NCBI RefSeq assembly: GCF_900215315.1
Contig: NZ_OBEB01000003.1
Span: 372,001-436,000 of the forward strand
Origin: Arsukibacterium tuosuense
Lineage (GTDB): Bacteria; Pseudomonadota; Gammaproteobacteria; Enterobacterales; Alteromonadaceae
Reading direction: 5' to 3'
Length of the DNA stretch: 64,000 nt
This document shows, in pieces, positions 44,338 to 53,908 of this stretch. The notes under the pieces were generated by a model. It saw only the letters and a program-made list of their open reading frames with translations. It was not told the origin of the DNA and ran no database searches. A program made the position numbers and the translations under genes. How positions within the stretch are numbered: position 1 is the first letter of the stretch; each line of letters starts with the position of its first letter.

Positions 44338-45826
44338 TTAAATATTTGTTCCTATTCGCCCAAGCTGACAACAAATATACGCGATATATCAACTTTCCAG
44401 ACAAATCGGCATATTTATGTTTGCTTTGCATAATAGTTTTTAAACGAGCAATAACTTTCGCTAACCCAGGCTCATGCCAGAGCTTGCAATCATTCATCTC
44501 CGAAACAATGTCATCCCAATTCCGCACTACTATAGCGCTGGAATCATAAGTCCACCCCATTTTCCCTATAGCGTCAGAATCGAGCCCGATCCGATCCTTT
44601 AGAATTTTACGTAGGATTAATTTATTATTAAGTTCATTTCGGTCAAACAGATAATTTTCTGGCATTTTAGCAAAATAACTGGCTATCTTGGGGTCTGCAA
44701 ATGGCAAGATCAATTTTGAATCTATAACATCCACAAAGTTATGTAACTTCCTAATCATTCTTTCTGTAATTGTTCTTGTTGAATATATATCCGACTTAAA
44801 GTCAAAAATATCCCAGTGTTTTCTCAACTCCGACTCTCTGGACCAGTACGGATAAACAGAAATGGAAGCTGGATAAATTTCTAAACTATCCCGCAAAGAT
44901 AAGCCTGATTTTCCAAACCATTCTGCTGGCGTTCGTAGTAATGAAGTAATCTTACTGCTTGAGGAAATATGATTACGCATAAAGCTAGCTTTAGATGTTA
45001 ATTTGGAATAAGGAAGACTCGATCTTTGCCTTTTGTTAGGAGGTGACATCATATGGCTATCATTACCATCTCCAAAAATAAGATTTGAATTAATTAATTC
45101 CGGCTCCTGAAAAGCATATAGAGGATAAGCAAGTGTGACGTTGTCGACACAAGGAAACGGCGCGTTAATAAAATAGTCATCTATCGCTTGATGATGTTGC
45201 GCATTAAGCAGATCGATTTCATGTAGTACTCGATGTTCGAAACCTAATTCCCCGGCAATTCTGGCGCTAATTTCACTTTCATCTGATGCACCTTTTGATT
45301 TATGGGTGATCAAAGTTACTTTTTTCTGCCATCCTGCTTCTGCGAGGGCAAGTGCAATGGCATTACTGTCTTTGCCGGCACTGTGGAACAGAAAACTCGG
45401 TTTAGAATCATCAATGCGAGAAATAGTTGCTTCGGCCAACATTTTAAGAATTAAATCTTCATCGGGTTCCATTTCGTTTGCCGATAATCGATTGGCATTC
45501 ATAAACGGGAATTCGTGGCTAAAAATAACCTGCACCTTACCGTTTTGCGTATTAACTTGTGCTTTATCACCAATACTAACAATATAAATATCTTGATAAG
45601 CTGTTTTTGGCGGTGGCACCACTCCACTTTGTAATAAAAATGACAGCCCCTCTTCCGACACTTTTAATGGCTTTGGTACTCGCGCATCGTTTAGCAAGGC
45701 TGTTATTGATTTAGAAAAAAACAAAGTCGATTTATCTTGCGGCCAATAAAGATAGAGCGGAAACTCACCAGCCAAATCCGACTCAAGAGCAAACTGTGGT
45801 TGGTTTGGCATATATTGATTAACCAT
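44330..45826 (-). CDS. Asparagine-synthetase-like ATP-dependent ligase without the glutaminase Cys
   Basis: 498 residues. The C-terminal part (about 140-495) is an asparagine-synthase AANH domain: the pyrophosphate loop reads FHSAGKDSNA (148-156) instead of the usual SGGxDS, with DESEISARIAGELGFEH and LILPFADPKIASYF after it. The N-terminal ~110 residues look like a shortened, degenerate class II amidotransferase domain; the essential N-terminal Cys2 is absent (MVNQ). It may use ammonia or another amine to amidate a uronic acid such as GalNAcA, made by the tviB/tviC pair (inference). Its start overlaps the upstream gene remnant. Confidence 0.8.
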   Translation of the reverse strand: MVNQYMPNQPQFALESDLAGEFPLYLYWPQDKSTLFFSKSITALLNDARVPKPLKVSEEGLSFLLQSGVVPPPKTAYQDIYIVSIGDKAQVNTQNGKVQVIFSHEFPFMNANRLSANEMEPDEDLILKMLAEATISRIDDSKPSFLFHSAGKDSNAIALALAEAGWQKKVTLITHKSKGASDESEISARIAGELGFEHRVLHEIDLLNAQHHQAIDDYFINAPFPCVDNVTLAYPLYAFQEPELINSNLIFGDGNDSHMMSPPNKRQRSSLPYSKLTSKASFMRNHISSSSKITSLLRTPAEWFGKSGLSLRDSLEIYPASISVYPYWSRESELRKHWDIFDFKSDIYSTRTITERMIRKLHNFVDVIDSKLILPFADPKIASYFAKMPENYLFDRNELNNKLILRKILKDRIGLDSDAIGKMGWTYDSSAIVVRNWDDIVSEMNDCKLWHEPGLAKVIARLKTIMQSKHKYADLSGKLIYRVYLLSAWANRNKYLNG

Positions 45827-46032
45827 ATTTATTATCCTGTGCAGTTATGTTCTGCCAAATCTTAAAGTATTGTTGGACTACTTTCTTATATCCACGGACT
45901 TCTGCCGCGAATTTTCGAGATTCATAGCCAATATCAGTTATTTTGAACTTGTTATCGAGCTAAGCCTGAGTAATTTCCAATCCCTGAATGCAATGCAGTC
46001 AACCCCAAAGGGTTTTTCTTGACTGGAAAAAT
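45819..46032 (-). pseudogene. Frameshifted C-terminal remnant of a lost gene between wzx and the ligase gene
   Basis: Two successive frames look coding. From 46032 the frame continuous with wzx, past its stop, reads ...VKKNPLGLTALHSGIGNY and stops at 45952. From 45959 another frame reads DNKFKITDIGYESRKFAAEV, then a Lys/Val/Tyr-rich helix ending IWQNITAQDNKYG, and stops at 45819, overlapping the next ATG by 8 nt as genes here usually do. Joined by one frameshift they give a 70-residue C-terminus, perhaps of a sugar-modifying enzyme or glycosyltransferase; I do not recognise it. No start or catalytic region remains. Confidence 0.5.
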
Positions 46033-47274
46033 TTAATTAGCATACTTTCTATAAAAATAACTGTAATACAGCGCCATAGAGACTCTAGCACCAACGATTG
46101 TAAGGCAGCTGCCAATAATTCCTAACGCCGGAACAATAACTAATGCAATAAAAAAGAACAGCACCGAGACATAGAGTGCTCCATTTCGCACAATCCGATC
46201 TTGTCCAAGCAACATCAACGAATTAGTTCCAAAAGCACTAATTGCAAACAAAGCAACTATACCTGGTGCCAAATAGCGAATATAAGTTGCCACTATCAGG
46301 TTATCTGCTGAAAAAAGAAGCATTGCAACAATTTCAGATGACAGCATACATAGCAGCGTCAGCACTAATCCGCTGCACAGCATTAGTTTGTTAAATCTAG
46401 GTATGGCTGCTGTTTTACGTGCAAGATAGGGCAAAAATGTTGCCGATAAAATATTGCCTAGTACAGAGAACACTTCTATTACCCGGGTAGCCGCCACGTA
46501 GATACCCACTACTGCGGGATTAGTAAACAAACCAAGCATAAAAATTGAAGAGTTATTATAAAGTGACGGTGCTAACTGAGAAATAAACGCATCTGAACCT
46601 GTGCGTAATGTAGCGCAGATTTCTGATGATTTTGGTCTGCTATAAGTGATATTAAAACGTTTAAATATCAGTCGAAGCGCGATAAGCAAAGCAATAAACG
46701 AGCAGCTAAAATTAATTAGAGGCACCAAAACATACTGTTGCTCATTTTTTACAAAAAATAAAATTCCGCAGACGGCAACGATCTTACTTACCACATTAAC
46801 CATGGCCATATATTTCATTTCGGCCATTCCCTGAAAAAACCAAACCGGAAACAAGGCTTGGCTGACAATAAACATGAACGAAAAAGTGTACAGCCAGAAT
46901 TCAAGGTTAAAACGTTCAACAGAAATAGTAAGAACGCTAAGTATAAATAAGGCGAGTATCGCGAACGAAACACTAATAGTTAAGACAACACTGACAATTT
47001 GCGACAGCCGATGATGGTCGTCTCTTGCCCGGGCCAGCTCTCTTACTGCAGTGACATTAAAACCGTATTGAATAAAGGCACTTGAATAGGTCGCTAATGA
47101 TAAAGCAAACGCCAACATACCGTACTTTTCGAGTCCTAAAACCCGCACCAGATAAGGTAGAGTTATAAGCGGAAGAAGCATCTCAAGGCCACGTAAAGAT
47201 GAAAGTGACATAAAGTTTGACAACAAACGCCTGCTCTCTGAACCAGACATAAGCTTACGCCAGTTCATCTTCAC
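46033..47274 (-). CDS. wzx: Wzx-type flippase (oligosaccharide translocase)
   Basis: 413 residues, about 12 hydrophobic helices and the MATE/PST-family N-terminus ([37 protein letters not shown]). It flips the undecaprenyl-linked repeat unit across the inner membrane. The start is either the GTG at 47274 (GTGA overlap with rmlB) or the ATG two codons later at 47268. Confidence 0.92.
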   Translation of the reverse strand: MKMNWRKLMSGSESRRLLSNFMSLSSLRGLEMLLPLITLPYLVRVLGLEKYGMLAFALSLATYSSAFIQYGFNVTAVRELARARDDHHRLSQIVSVVLTISVSFAILALFILSVLTISVERFNLEFWLYTFSFMFIVSQALFPVWFFQGMAEMKYMAMVNVVSKIVAVCGILFFVKNEQQYVLVPLINFSCSFIALLIALRLIFKRFNITYSRPKSSEICATLRTGSDAFISQLAPSLYNNSSIFMLGLFTNPAVVGIYVAATRVIEVFSVLGNILSATFLPYLARKTAAIPRFNKLMLCSGLVLTLLCMLSSEIVAMLLFSADNLIVATYIRYLAPGIVALFAISAFGTNSLMLLGQDRIVRNGALYVSVLFFFIALVIVPALGIIGSCLTIVGARVSMALYYSYFYRKYAN

Positions 47275-48308
47275 GCTGATATCTTATCCAGTTTTGCAAA
47301 ACTTTCAGCGTTACGTAAAAACCACTGCACCGTTTTTCTTAAACCACTTTCAAAGGTTTCTGCTGGCTTCCAACCCAATTCACGCTCGATTTTGCTGGCG
47401 TCTATGGCGTAGCGCAGGTCGTGGCCAGGCCGGTCGGTAACGTAAGTGATTAGGTCTTTATAATGCAGCACGCAAGCAGGTTTTTCTGGAGCCAGCTCTT
47501 CCAGTAAAGCACATAAGGTATGCACCACTTCAATATTCTGCTTTTCATTATGGCCGCCAATATTGTAAGTTTCGCCTACCTTGCCTTCCGTAACCACTTT
47601 ATACAAGGCTCGGGCGTGGTCTTCTACATACAGCCAGTCGCGAATTTGGTTGCCTTTGCCGTATACCGGCAACGGCTTTCCCGCCAGGGCATTTAAGATC
47701 ATTAACGGAATTAGCTTTTCCGGAAAATGATAAGGGCCATAATTATTGGAACAATTGGTTACCAGCACCGGCAGGCCATATGTACGGTGCCAGGCGCGCA
47801 CTAAATGGTCTGAACTGGCCTTGCTGGCTGAATAAGGGCTGCTGGGGGCATAAGGTGTGGTTTCGGTAAATAAGTCGTCGCTGCCGTGTAAGTCACCAAA
47901 CACTTCATCAGTAGAGATGTGATGAAACCGAAAGGCGGTTTTGCGTGTTGCATCCAGGTTGTTCCAGTATTGGCGGGCGACTTCCAGCAGGGTGTAAGTA
48001 CCGACTATATTGGTTTCGATAAACGCCGCCGGGCCATCAATGGAACGGTCGACATGGCTTTCAGCTGCCAGGTGCATTACCGCATCGGGCTGGTGCTGTT
48101 TGAACACACGCTCAAGTTCACTGCGGTTGCAGATATCGACCTGCTCAAAACGGTAGCGTGTATCTTCCGCGACGTTGGCAACTGAATGCAGATTACCCGC
48201 ATAGGTTAGCTTGTCGACGTTAATAACACTTGCCGCGGTGTTGCTGATAATATGCCGCACTACTGCAGAACCGATAAAGCCGGCCCCACCTGTAATAAGT
48301 ATTTTCAT
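47271..48308 (-). CDS. rmlB: dTDP-glucose 4,6-dehydratase
   Basis: 345 residues. The NAD site is [16 protein letters not shown]; the catalytic Asp/Glu are in STDEVFGDL and the YxxxK in YSASKASSD, followed by [20 protein letters not shown]. It makes dTDP-4-keto-6-deoxyglucose for L-rhamnose or amino-deoxy sugars. It overlaps wzz upstream and wzx downstream by 4 nt each and is separated from rmlC/rmlD by the export genes. Confidence 0.95.
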   Translation of the reverse strand: MKILITGGAGFIGSAVVRHIISNTAASVINVDKLTYAGNLHSVANVAEDTRYRFEQVDICNRSELERVFKQHQPDAVMHLAAESHVDRSIDGPAAFIETNIVGTYTLLEVARQYWNNLDATRKTAFRFHHISTDEVFGDLHGSDDLFTETTPYAPSSPYSASKASSDHLVRAWHRTYGLPVLVTNCSNNYGPYHFPEKLIPLMILNALAGKPLPVYGKGNQIRDWLYVEDHARALYKVVTEGKVGETYNIGGHNEKQNIEVVHTLCALLEELAPEKPACVLHYKDLITYVTDRPGHDLRYAIDASKIERELGWKPAETFESGLRKTVQWFLRNAESFAKLDKISA

Positions 48309-49252
48309 GCTTCTTTACTTAACACTAAACGGATCAACACAATACCCACACCCAGAATGCCGGTTAATAAAGCGGCCCCAATTACCATAATCGCCCGGGC
48401 TGGTTTGAGCTTTAATTCTGGTACCACTGCCGGGTCGATCGTCTCAAACACGTACTCAGGTTTGACATTGGTCAGCATCAGGGTTTTGGTTTGCTCTTCA
48501 ATTAATTGATAAAGCACTGAGCGAATTTCACTGATTTTGGTTTGTTCAATTTGCTGCTCCAGATAAGCAATGCTCAGCTCGGCTTCATGAATATCGGCCT
48601 GGCGCATTTCATCATTGATATCGGCCACCAGTGCCGTTACCCAAGCGCGGGCGATAACCGGCGATACATGATCAAATGAAATTTTAATGACCCCCCGCTC
48701 TTTTTCGTCACTAACAGTAAGGTTGTCTAGAAACGTTTCGTGAGATTCCAATAAGCTGGGCTTTGGTTGCCGTGGGTGCTTAACATTGCGCAGCCACTGA
48801 TCTGTTTTTTCGTCATATATGTCGTCATCCAGTATTAACTGACCAGTATCCGGGTCCCAGGATTTTGCTGCCATTAATGGCACTAAAACATGATGTTTCT
48901 CGGCAAAGTTAAAGAAAAACTCCCGCGACCTCAGTTTCTCCAGCGCAATAGAGGTTTTATTGCTTTCTTTACCACCCAGGTTAATACCAGCTAATGAAGC
49001 AATACCACCAAACTGGCCTGCCAGACTGGACAAATTACCTCCTGCACCCTCTGTTACCGGGGTAACCAATGCTTCTGAGCGGTAGATATTGGGTAATGTA
49101 AGGCTATAAAATGCCATGATAACCGCTACCAGAAACGACACCCCTGCTAACCAGAACTTAGCCCGCCATACTGCCTGAAATAACTCGGATAAACCGATTT
49201 CGTCAGTGTTGCCAGCTGTGTTTGGTGCGGCCTTTACTATGTCAGTCGTCAT
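48305..49252 (-). CDS. wzz: Wzz-family chain-length regulator
   Basis: 315 residues from the ATG at 49252. An N-terminal membrane helix (about 33-55) is preceded by [19 protein letters not shown] mostly helical periplasmic domain follows, and a C-terminal helix (about 285-308) comes after the Pro-rich [17 protein letters not shown] motif typical of Wzz. It sets the modal length of the polymer made by Wzy. The order export protein-wzz-rmlB resembles the wbfF-wzz-rmlB order of Vibrio surface-polysaccharide loci. Confidence 0.92.
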   Translation of the reverse strand: MTTDIVKAAPNTAGNTDEIGLSELFQAVWRAKFWLAGVSFLVAVIMAFYSLTLPNIYRSEALVTPVTEGAGGNLSSLAGQFGGIASLAGINLGGKESNKTSIALEKLRSREFFFNFAEKHHVLVPLMAAKSWDPDTGQLILDDDIYDEKTDQWLRNVKHPRQPKPSLLESHETFLDNLTVSDEKERGVIKISFDHVSPVIARAWVTALVADINDEMRQADIHEAELSIAYLEQQIEQTKISEIRSVLYQLIEEQTKTLMLTNVKPEYVFETIDPAVVPELKLKPARAIMVIGAALLTGILGVGIVLIRLVLSKEA

Positions 49253-49266
49253 TGTTATTCCCAAAA

Positions 49267-51990
49267 TTAGAAGCTGTTGAGCGCCGCTAAGGCGATGGCA
49301 GACTGATAGAAAATTTGGGTAATCTGGCCCCATAGCGTCAGGTTGTCTTTATATTCAGTATCCAGCGGCACGACTATCGTATCGCCTGGCAATAAATCGG
49401 CTTTATTACGGCTGAACCAGCCACCTGAACCAGGTAACGCCACCGAACCATCGGCTCTTACAATATATACCCGCTCGTCATCCGCACGTTTACGAAAGCC
49501 ACCGGCCAGGGTCAGGTAATCACTTACTGCTAACGCACCATCAAACCGGTGACTGCCTGCATACTGAACTTCGCCTACTATGGTTATTGCCCGGTTGTAA
49601 CGGGGTACATGCAGGGTGTCTTTATCTTCTACCACCATGTCAAATAATGGGTTTTGGGCAACAATTTGTTCCAGGTTTATTACCAGGCGCCCAACCGGTT
49701 CAATTTTACCCAGTTCTCTGAGTAATAATAATGAATCTTGCGGGGTTGCCTGCGCGCGCTCTGTCGATAAAGCCCGGGTAGCAACGTCAGATTTTAACTG
49801 CTCCAGCAGCTTTTCCATTTGCTCGGCTTCTTTCTTCTGAATTTGCTCGCGGGTAAATATTGCACCAAAAGCAAAAGCATTTTCAGTTAAGCCACCAGCA
49901 CGCTGAATAACATCAGATAACCGTTCGCCCTGCCGCACTTTATAGGTACCCGGAAAGCGAACCTCACCGGCTAAAGTCACTTCACGATTGGTTTTCCACT
50001 CCGGGGTGGCAAAAATATTTAAACGATCGCGGCTTTGTAACGCCACATCCTCGGCATTACCGGCATAAACCGCCGCTAAATCGATGGCTTTATGGTTAAT
50101 CGTCACACCATTTAACTGGGTGTTGGTGTCGGACGTGCGGCTTAGTTCGGCACGGTTAAAATAAGCAGAATCGTTCAGACCACCAGCGGCTGCTACTAAA
50201 TCAGTAACCCGACTGTTAACAGCTAACGGATAATCTCCGGGTACCTTAACGTCTCCACCGACAGTAACAATTTTTAAATTGTCGTTAGCTCTGGCTTGCT
50301 GCTTCAGCTTTTGCATAATTGGATACAGCAATTCCTGCCTGTTTAAATGGACAGTTAACTGCAAAGCGTCATTTTCGGTGTAAAGTCGCTCAAGGATGTC
50401 TGCTAAGGTTTTCTGAAGTAACTCCTGTTGCTCCTGCTCTGTCATAAATAGCAGGGGCTCCTGGTCTTGCTGTTGAGCTGGCATTTCTTCTGTCTTTGGT
50501 TCCTGCATAACAACAAAAGCGGCACTGGCTAAATCCCCCATAAGCCAGCGTTGCTCAGGTGGTAATTCGATCTTTTCCAGAATGGTATCGCGTATATGCT
50601 GGTTCAATTTTTCACGCTGATACACTTGGTCTGCATGGTGAAAAACCACAATGTTATCGCGCGGGTTTAACAGAATATTATGCAAGCCTGCGGGGTTATC
50701 CAGAGCTTCTGCCAGGTTAAACTGGATAACTTCAATGTCGCCGGCACTGTTAACCTGACGGACAATAATGGCGTAATGCAAGTCGGCACTCAGCAGTAAA
50801 TCTGACCAGAGTGAACGGATAATATCAGTAACTTTATAGCCGTCGCGCCAGGCATAAAAACCAGGCCGTGATACTGCGCCGGCCAATACCAACTGGTTTT
50901 CAACCCGCTCAGAGCTGGCTGCAACCCGCAGCACGTCACCCGCTTTTACAGCAATAGCATTGTCGGTAGATGTGGTCAGATCAACATTTCTGAAGTCGCG
51001 CAGGCGTTGGTCATTATAACGCTCCAGCACTGCCGCATTAATATAGCCATTGGCTTTGGCTCCACCCGCCATAGCCAGAAGACTACTTAAGGTATCAGTT
51101 GGTTTTACTTCATAAATTGCCGGCCGTTTTACTTCGCCACGCACTTCCGCCAGCGCTTTTACCGGCGCAACAAATAGCACATCACCATGTTTAAGATTAA
51201 TGTCGTTACGGCTATCGCCGCGTAGCAATAATTCGTATAAATCAAAACGGGCGACTGTTTCACCAGCGCGCTTTACTTCAATCTCGCGCAGACTGCCAAT
51301 ATCTGATACCCCACCGGCGACAAATAATGCCTGAGTAACGGTAGTTAATGCCGATACGGCATAAACACCAGGATATTTGGCCTCACCAGCGACAAAGATA
51401 TTGATAGTTCTCAGTTGCCCCATACTAACGGCAGCATTTAAGCCAATATTGGCGCTGCGGATCCGTTCGACAATAAGCTCGCTGGCTTTATTAAAGCGCA
51501 GGCCGGCGACATTAAGCGGGCCAATATCGGGCAGCATAATGTTGCCGTCGCGGGCAACGTCCAGGGTGTAACTGTCGCTTTGCTTACCGAACAACTGAAG
51601 TAACAACTGATCGCCAGCGCCTAATACGTAACCATCAGGAACAGGTTGATTACCGACCGGCGCAAAGGTACTAATTTCAGCATCAAATAATTTCAGACCG
51701 AAGCGCTCAGCTTCTTTGCTCTCTTCTTTGCGTAGAGGCTGCTGTTCGAGCATTCTGTCACGTTGCTGCAATCTTTCAACTTCTTGCGGTTGTTCAGTGG
51801 TGTTGGTTCCTGTGTTAGCAGCAGGCAGCTGATACCCATATTGGCGGGCTAACCGCTGTTGCTCAGCAGGTGACAGCTTTTTAAATTGCTCCAGCATGGC
51901 GGGTGACGGGGCTGTCGGCGATGCAGCTTCAACACCAATAGCAAAAAACAAGAAAGTGATAGCTAGGATAAATTGCGTTAATTTCTGCAC
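49267..51990 (-). CDS. Large SLBB-domain polysaccharide export protein (WbfF/OtnA type)
   Basis: 907 residues from the GTG at 51990, with GGAG 7 nt upstream. This start gives a clean signal peptide (KLTQFILAITFLFFAIGVEA); an in-frame TTG lies 36 nt earlier. After a Gln-rich linker comes a polysaccharide export (Wza-like) domain (about 115-200: LGAGDQLLLQLFG, VARDGNIMLPDIGPLNVAG), then about six SLBB repeats (each with a V-xG-V-xx-PGxY-like start). It is more than twice as long as E. coli Wza and matches the ~900-residue export proteins of Vibrio capsule loci. It would form the outer-membrane exit. Confidence 0.92.
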   Translation of the reverse strand: MQKLTQFILAITFLFFAIGVEAASPTAPSPAMLEQFKKLSPAEQQRLARQYGYQLPAANTGTNTTEQPQEVERLQQRDRMLEQQPLRKEESKEAERFGLKLFDAEISTFAPVGNQPVPDGYVLGAGDQLLLQLFGKQSDSYTLDVARDGNIMLPDIGPLNVAGLRFNKASELIVERIRSANIGLNAAVSMGQLRTINIFVAGEAKYPGVYAVSALTTVTQALFVAGGVSDIGSLREIEVKRAGETVARFDLYELLLRGDSRNDINLKHGDVLFVAPVKALAEVRGEVKRPAIYEVKPTDTLSSLLAMAGGAKANGYINAAVLERYNDQRLRDFRNVDLTTSTDNAIAVKAGDVLRVAASSERVENQLVLAGAVSRPGFYAWRDGYKVTDIIRSLWSDLLLSADLHYAIIVRQVNSAGDIEVIQFNLAEALDNPAGLHNILLNPRDNIVVFHHADQVYQREKLNQHIRDTILEKIELPPEQRWLMGDLASAAFVVMQEPKTEEMPAQQQDQEPLLFMTEQEQQELLQKTLADILERLYTENDALQLTVHLNRQELLYPIMQKLKQQARANDNLKIVTVGGDVKVPGDYPLAVNSRVTDLVAAAGGLNDSAYFNRAELSRTSDTNTQLNGVTINHKAIDLAAVYAGNAEDVALQSRDRLNIFATPEWKTNREVTLAGEVRFPGTYKVRQGERLSDVIQRAGGLTENAFAFGAIFTREQIQKKEAEQMEKLLEQLKSDVATRALSTERAQATPQDSLLLLRELGKIEPVGRLVINLEQIVAQNPLFDMVVEDKDTLHVPRYNRAITIVGEVQYAGSHRFDGALAVSDYLTLAGGFRKRADDERVYIVRADGSVALPGSGGWFSRNKADLLPGDTIVVPLDTEYKDNLTLWGQITQIFYQSAIALAALNSF

Positions 51991-52126
51991 CCGTGAACTC
52001 CAATTGTGGCTGAAGGTTATAAGCAACCAGCAGTCTTTGTTAGTTGTTGTTACACCAATAATAATAATGCGCGAAAAATACTGGCGGCAACTGTGTCTAG
52101 TAATTTCAACCCTATAAAGCGGGTGG

Positions 52127-52156
52127 ATTCTAGCAGAAAGCTTGAATAAATGTCAG
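52127..52156 (-). promoter_or_regulatory. Candidate promoter for the export-wzz-rmlB-wzx operon
   Basis: On the minus strand CTGACA (52151-52156) and TAGAAT (52127-52132) each match the consensus at five of six positions, 18 nt apart. It would leave a leader of about 130 nt before the GTG at 51990. No JUMPstart or clear ops element is seen in that leader. Confidence 0.45.
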
Positions 52157-52245
52157 CAGCATGAAGCTTTTCTTTGCGATTCGCAGTGCTCCTTTGCCAA
52201 TGTTGGAGCAGCAACGAAGTTTAACAACGTTATCTGTGGAGCAAC

Positions 52246-52301
52246 GAATTATTCACTCAGACCCCTTTTACTGAATAATTTATTCACTCAGACCCATTTT
52301 C
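52246..52301. repeat. Two direct, diverged copies of the RAYT-associated repeat
   Basis: ATTCACTCAGACCCCTTTT (52251-52269) and ATTCACTCAGACCCATTTT (52282-52300) are direct repeats with a 31-bp period. They are variants (CTCAGACCC for CTCTGACCC) of the motif around the transposase at 53909. The second copy encodes the last codons of rmlD (MGLSE) and its stop. Confidence 0.8.
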
Positions 52302-53170
52302 TCGATACACCTTGCCAAACTATGTTGCCACGCTGGCAGACTGAGACCAAATTGTTGTTGCAGCCTGGCACTGCTCAATGCACTGTACGCAGGTCGTTGT
52401 GCCCGGGTTGGCCATTGCTGGCTGGAAACCGCGGCAATAGTAACGTGCCGGCCGCTAAGCCGCAGTATTTCCAGAGCAAACTGGTACCAGCTGGCTTGAC
52501 CGCTGCCGGCACAGTGCATTAACTGTGTACTGGCAAAACGCTTGGCAAAATTATCTGCAGTAACTAATTTCAGACAACAGGCGGCAAGCTCCCGAGCATA
52601 GGTAGGACTACCGGTTTGATCATTAACAACCCGTAACGCTTCACCCTGCTGAATTTTATTCCAGATACTGCGGGCAAAGTTGTGGCCAAACTCACTGTAT
52701 AACCAACTGGTTCGGATAATTAAACCTGCCGGGGCAATATCCAGCATCGCCTGTTCGCCGGCCAGTTTACTTTTACCATACTGATTTAGCGGTGCCGGTC
52801 TGTCTGTCTCAGTATAAGGCCGCTGGTTCAAGCCGTTAAAAACGTAGTCTGTACTGAAGTGAAGTAATGCCGCACCACTGGCTTTGGCGTATTGGCTAAG
52901 TTCTGCTGTTAATTGCTGATTCAGCCGCCACGCCAATGCGATGTGCTGCTCGGCATTATCTACGGCAGTATAAGCACAAGCGTTAATGATGATAGCCGGA
53001 GAATGTTTTTGCAGGCAGCTTTTCAGCGCAGTTCTGTCAGTCAGATCCAGCGCCTGACGTGGTATGAAATCAAATAAACTACGAATAGTTGCTGGCAACA
53101 GGCCAACTTCTGCCAGTAATGCCTGGCCCAATTGGCCTGATGCCCCCAGAATCAGGATCCGGCTAGTCAT
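52280..53170 (-). CDS. rmlD: dTDP-4-dehydrorhamnose reductase
   Basis: 296 residues from the ATG at 53170, overlapping rmlC by 8 nt. The NADPH site is LGASGQLGQALL; STDYVFNG and YGKSKLAGE carry the catalytic residues. It performs the last step to dTDP-L-rhamnose. The final residues MGLSE and the TAA are encoded by a copy of the RAYT-type repeat, so the C-terminus seems to have been replaced or extended by repeat insertion. Confidence 0.94.
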   Translation of the reverse strand: MTSRILILGASGQLGQALLAEVGLLPATIRSLFDFIPRQALDLTDRTALKSCLQKHSPAIIINACAYTAVDNAEQHIALAWRLNQQLTAELSQYAKASGAALLHFSTDYVFNGLNQRPYTETDRPAPLNQYGKSKLAGEQAMLDIAPAGLIIRTSWLYSEFGHNFARSIWNKIQQGEALRVVNDQTGSPTYARELAACCLKLVTADNFAKRFASTQLMHCAGSGQASWYQFALEILRLSGRHVTIAAVSSQQWPTRAQRPAYSALSSARLQQQFGLSLPAWQHSLARCIEKMGLSE

Positions 53171-53738
53171 ACTGACTATCAGTAAAGTTAAAATGAACGG
53201 GGACATCGTTCAGCAACGGTTGCTGCTGGTCTTTTGCAGATAGTCGAAGCTGCTCAACTGGCAATAGCCAGTCGATTGCCAACGTTGGATCGGCATAATG
53301 TAGGCCGCAGTCGTCTGCCGGACTGTAATAGTTATCCACTTTATATTGCAGCAATGCCTGAGGGGTCAGGGTCAGATAACCATGAGCAAAGCCCCGTGGA
53401 ATAAATAACTGCTGCGGTTTGTTGGCAGATAGTTCTGTAGCCAGATGTTGACCAAAAGTCGGGCTGCCATGGCGAATGTCGACAATAATATCCAACACAG
53501 TACCCTGCACGACCCTTAGCAACTTACTTTGTGCATAAGGTGGCTTTTGGTAATGCAGGCCCCGCAACACGCCAAATTGCGAGAACGCCTCGTTGTCCTG
53601 AGTAAAACGCACGCTGTGGCCAACTGCATCATCCAGCAGCTGCTGCCGGTAAGTTTCTGCAAAATAACCACGCGCATCGCGATGGTGTTTTTGTTCCAGC
53701 AATAGAGCACCTGTTAACGCTAGTTTGCTAATCTTCAT
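53163..53738 (-). CDS. rmlC: dTDP-4-dehydrorhamnose 3,5-epimerase
   Basis: 191 residues from the ATG at 53738 (MKISKLALTGALLLEQKHHR), which matches the usual RmlC start. Family motifs are HRDARGYFAETY, VLRGLHYQKPPYAQSKLLRV and FIPRGFAHGYL. An in-frame ATG at 53795 would add 19 residues that partly duplicate this N-terminus (ISKLA twice), so the 5' end looks rearranged next to the repeat at 53807. rmlA is not in the window. Confidence 0.93.
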   Translation of the reverse strand: MKISKLALTGALLLEQKHHRDARGYFAETYRQQLLDDAVGHSVRFTQDNEAFSQFGVLRGLHYQKPPYAQSKLLRVVQGTVLDIIVDIRHGSPTFGQHLATELSANKPQQLFIPRGFAHGYLTLTPQALLQYKVDNYYSPADDCGLHYADPTLAIDWLLPVEQLRLSAKDQQQPLLNDVPVHFNFTDSQYD

Positions 53739-53806
53739 TGGCGGTAAATTCTTGTTTCCGGCTAATTTGCTAATCGCAAGAGATACTGATTTCATATTAC
53801 CAAACT

Positions 53807-53849
53807 AAAAAGGGTCAGAGTGATTTTAAAAATGACTCTGACCCTTTTT
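53807..53849. repeat. RAYT-associated inverted repeat, upstream copy
   Basis: AAAAAGGGTCAGAGT (53807-53821) and its exact complement (53835-53849) enclose an AT-rich 13-nt centre that can largely pair as well. It lies about 60 nt upstream of the transposase ATG, between divergent rmlC and the transposase gene. Confidence 0.9.
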
Positions 53850-53908
53850 ATTGCTTTGAGGGTAAATTCCACTATATTTAATACAATTTAAATTAACATT
53901 TAATTAAT

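Noticed and set aside
53739-53795. Longer rmlC starting at the ATG at 53795
   Set aside because: It would add 19 residues unlike any RmlC N-terminus and partly duplicate the true start; 53738 fits the family better.
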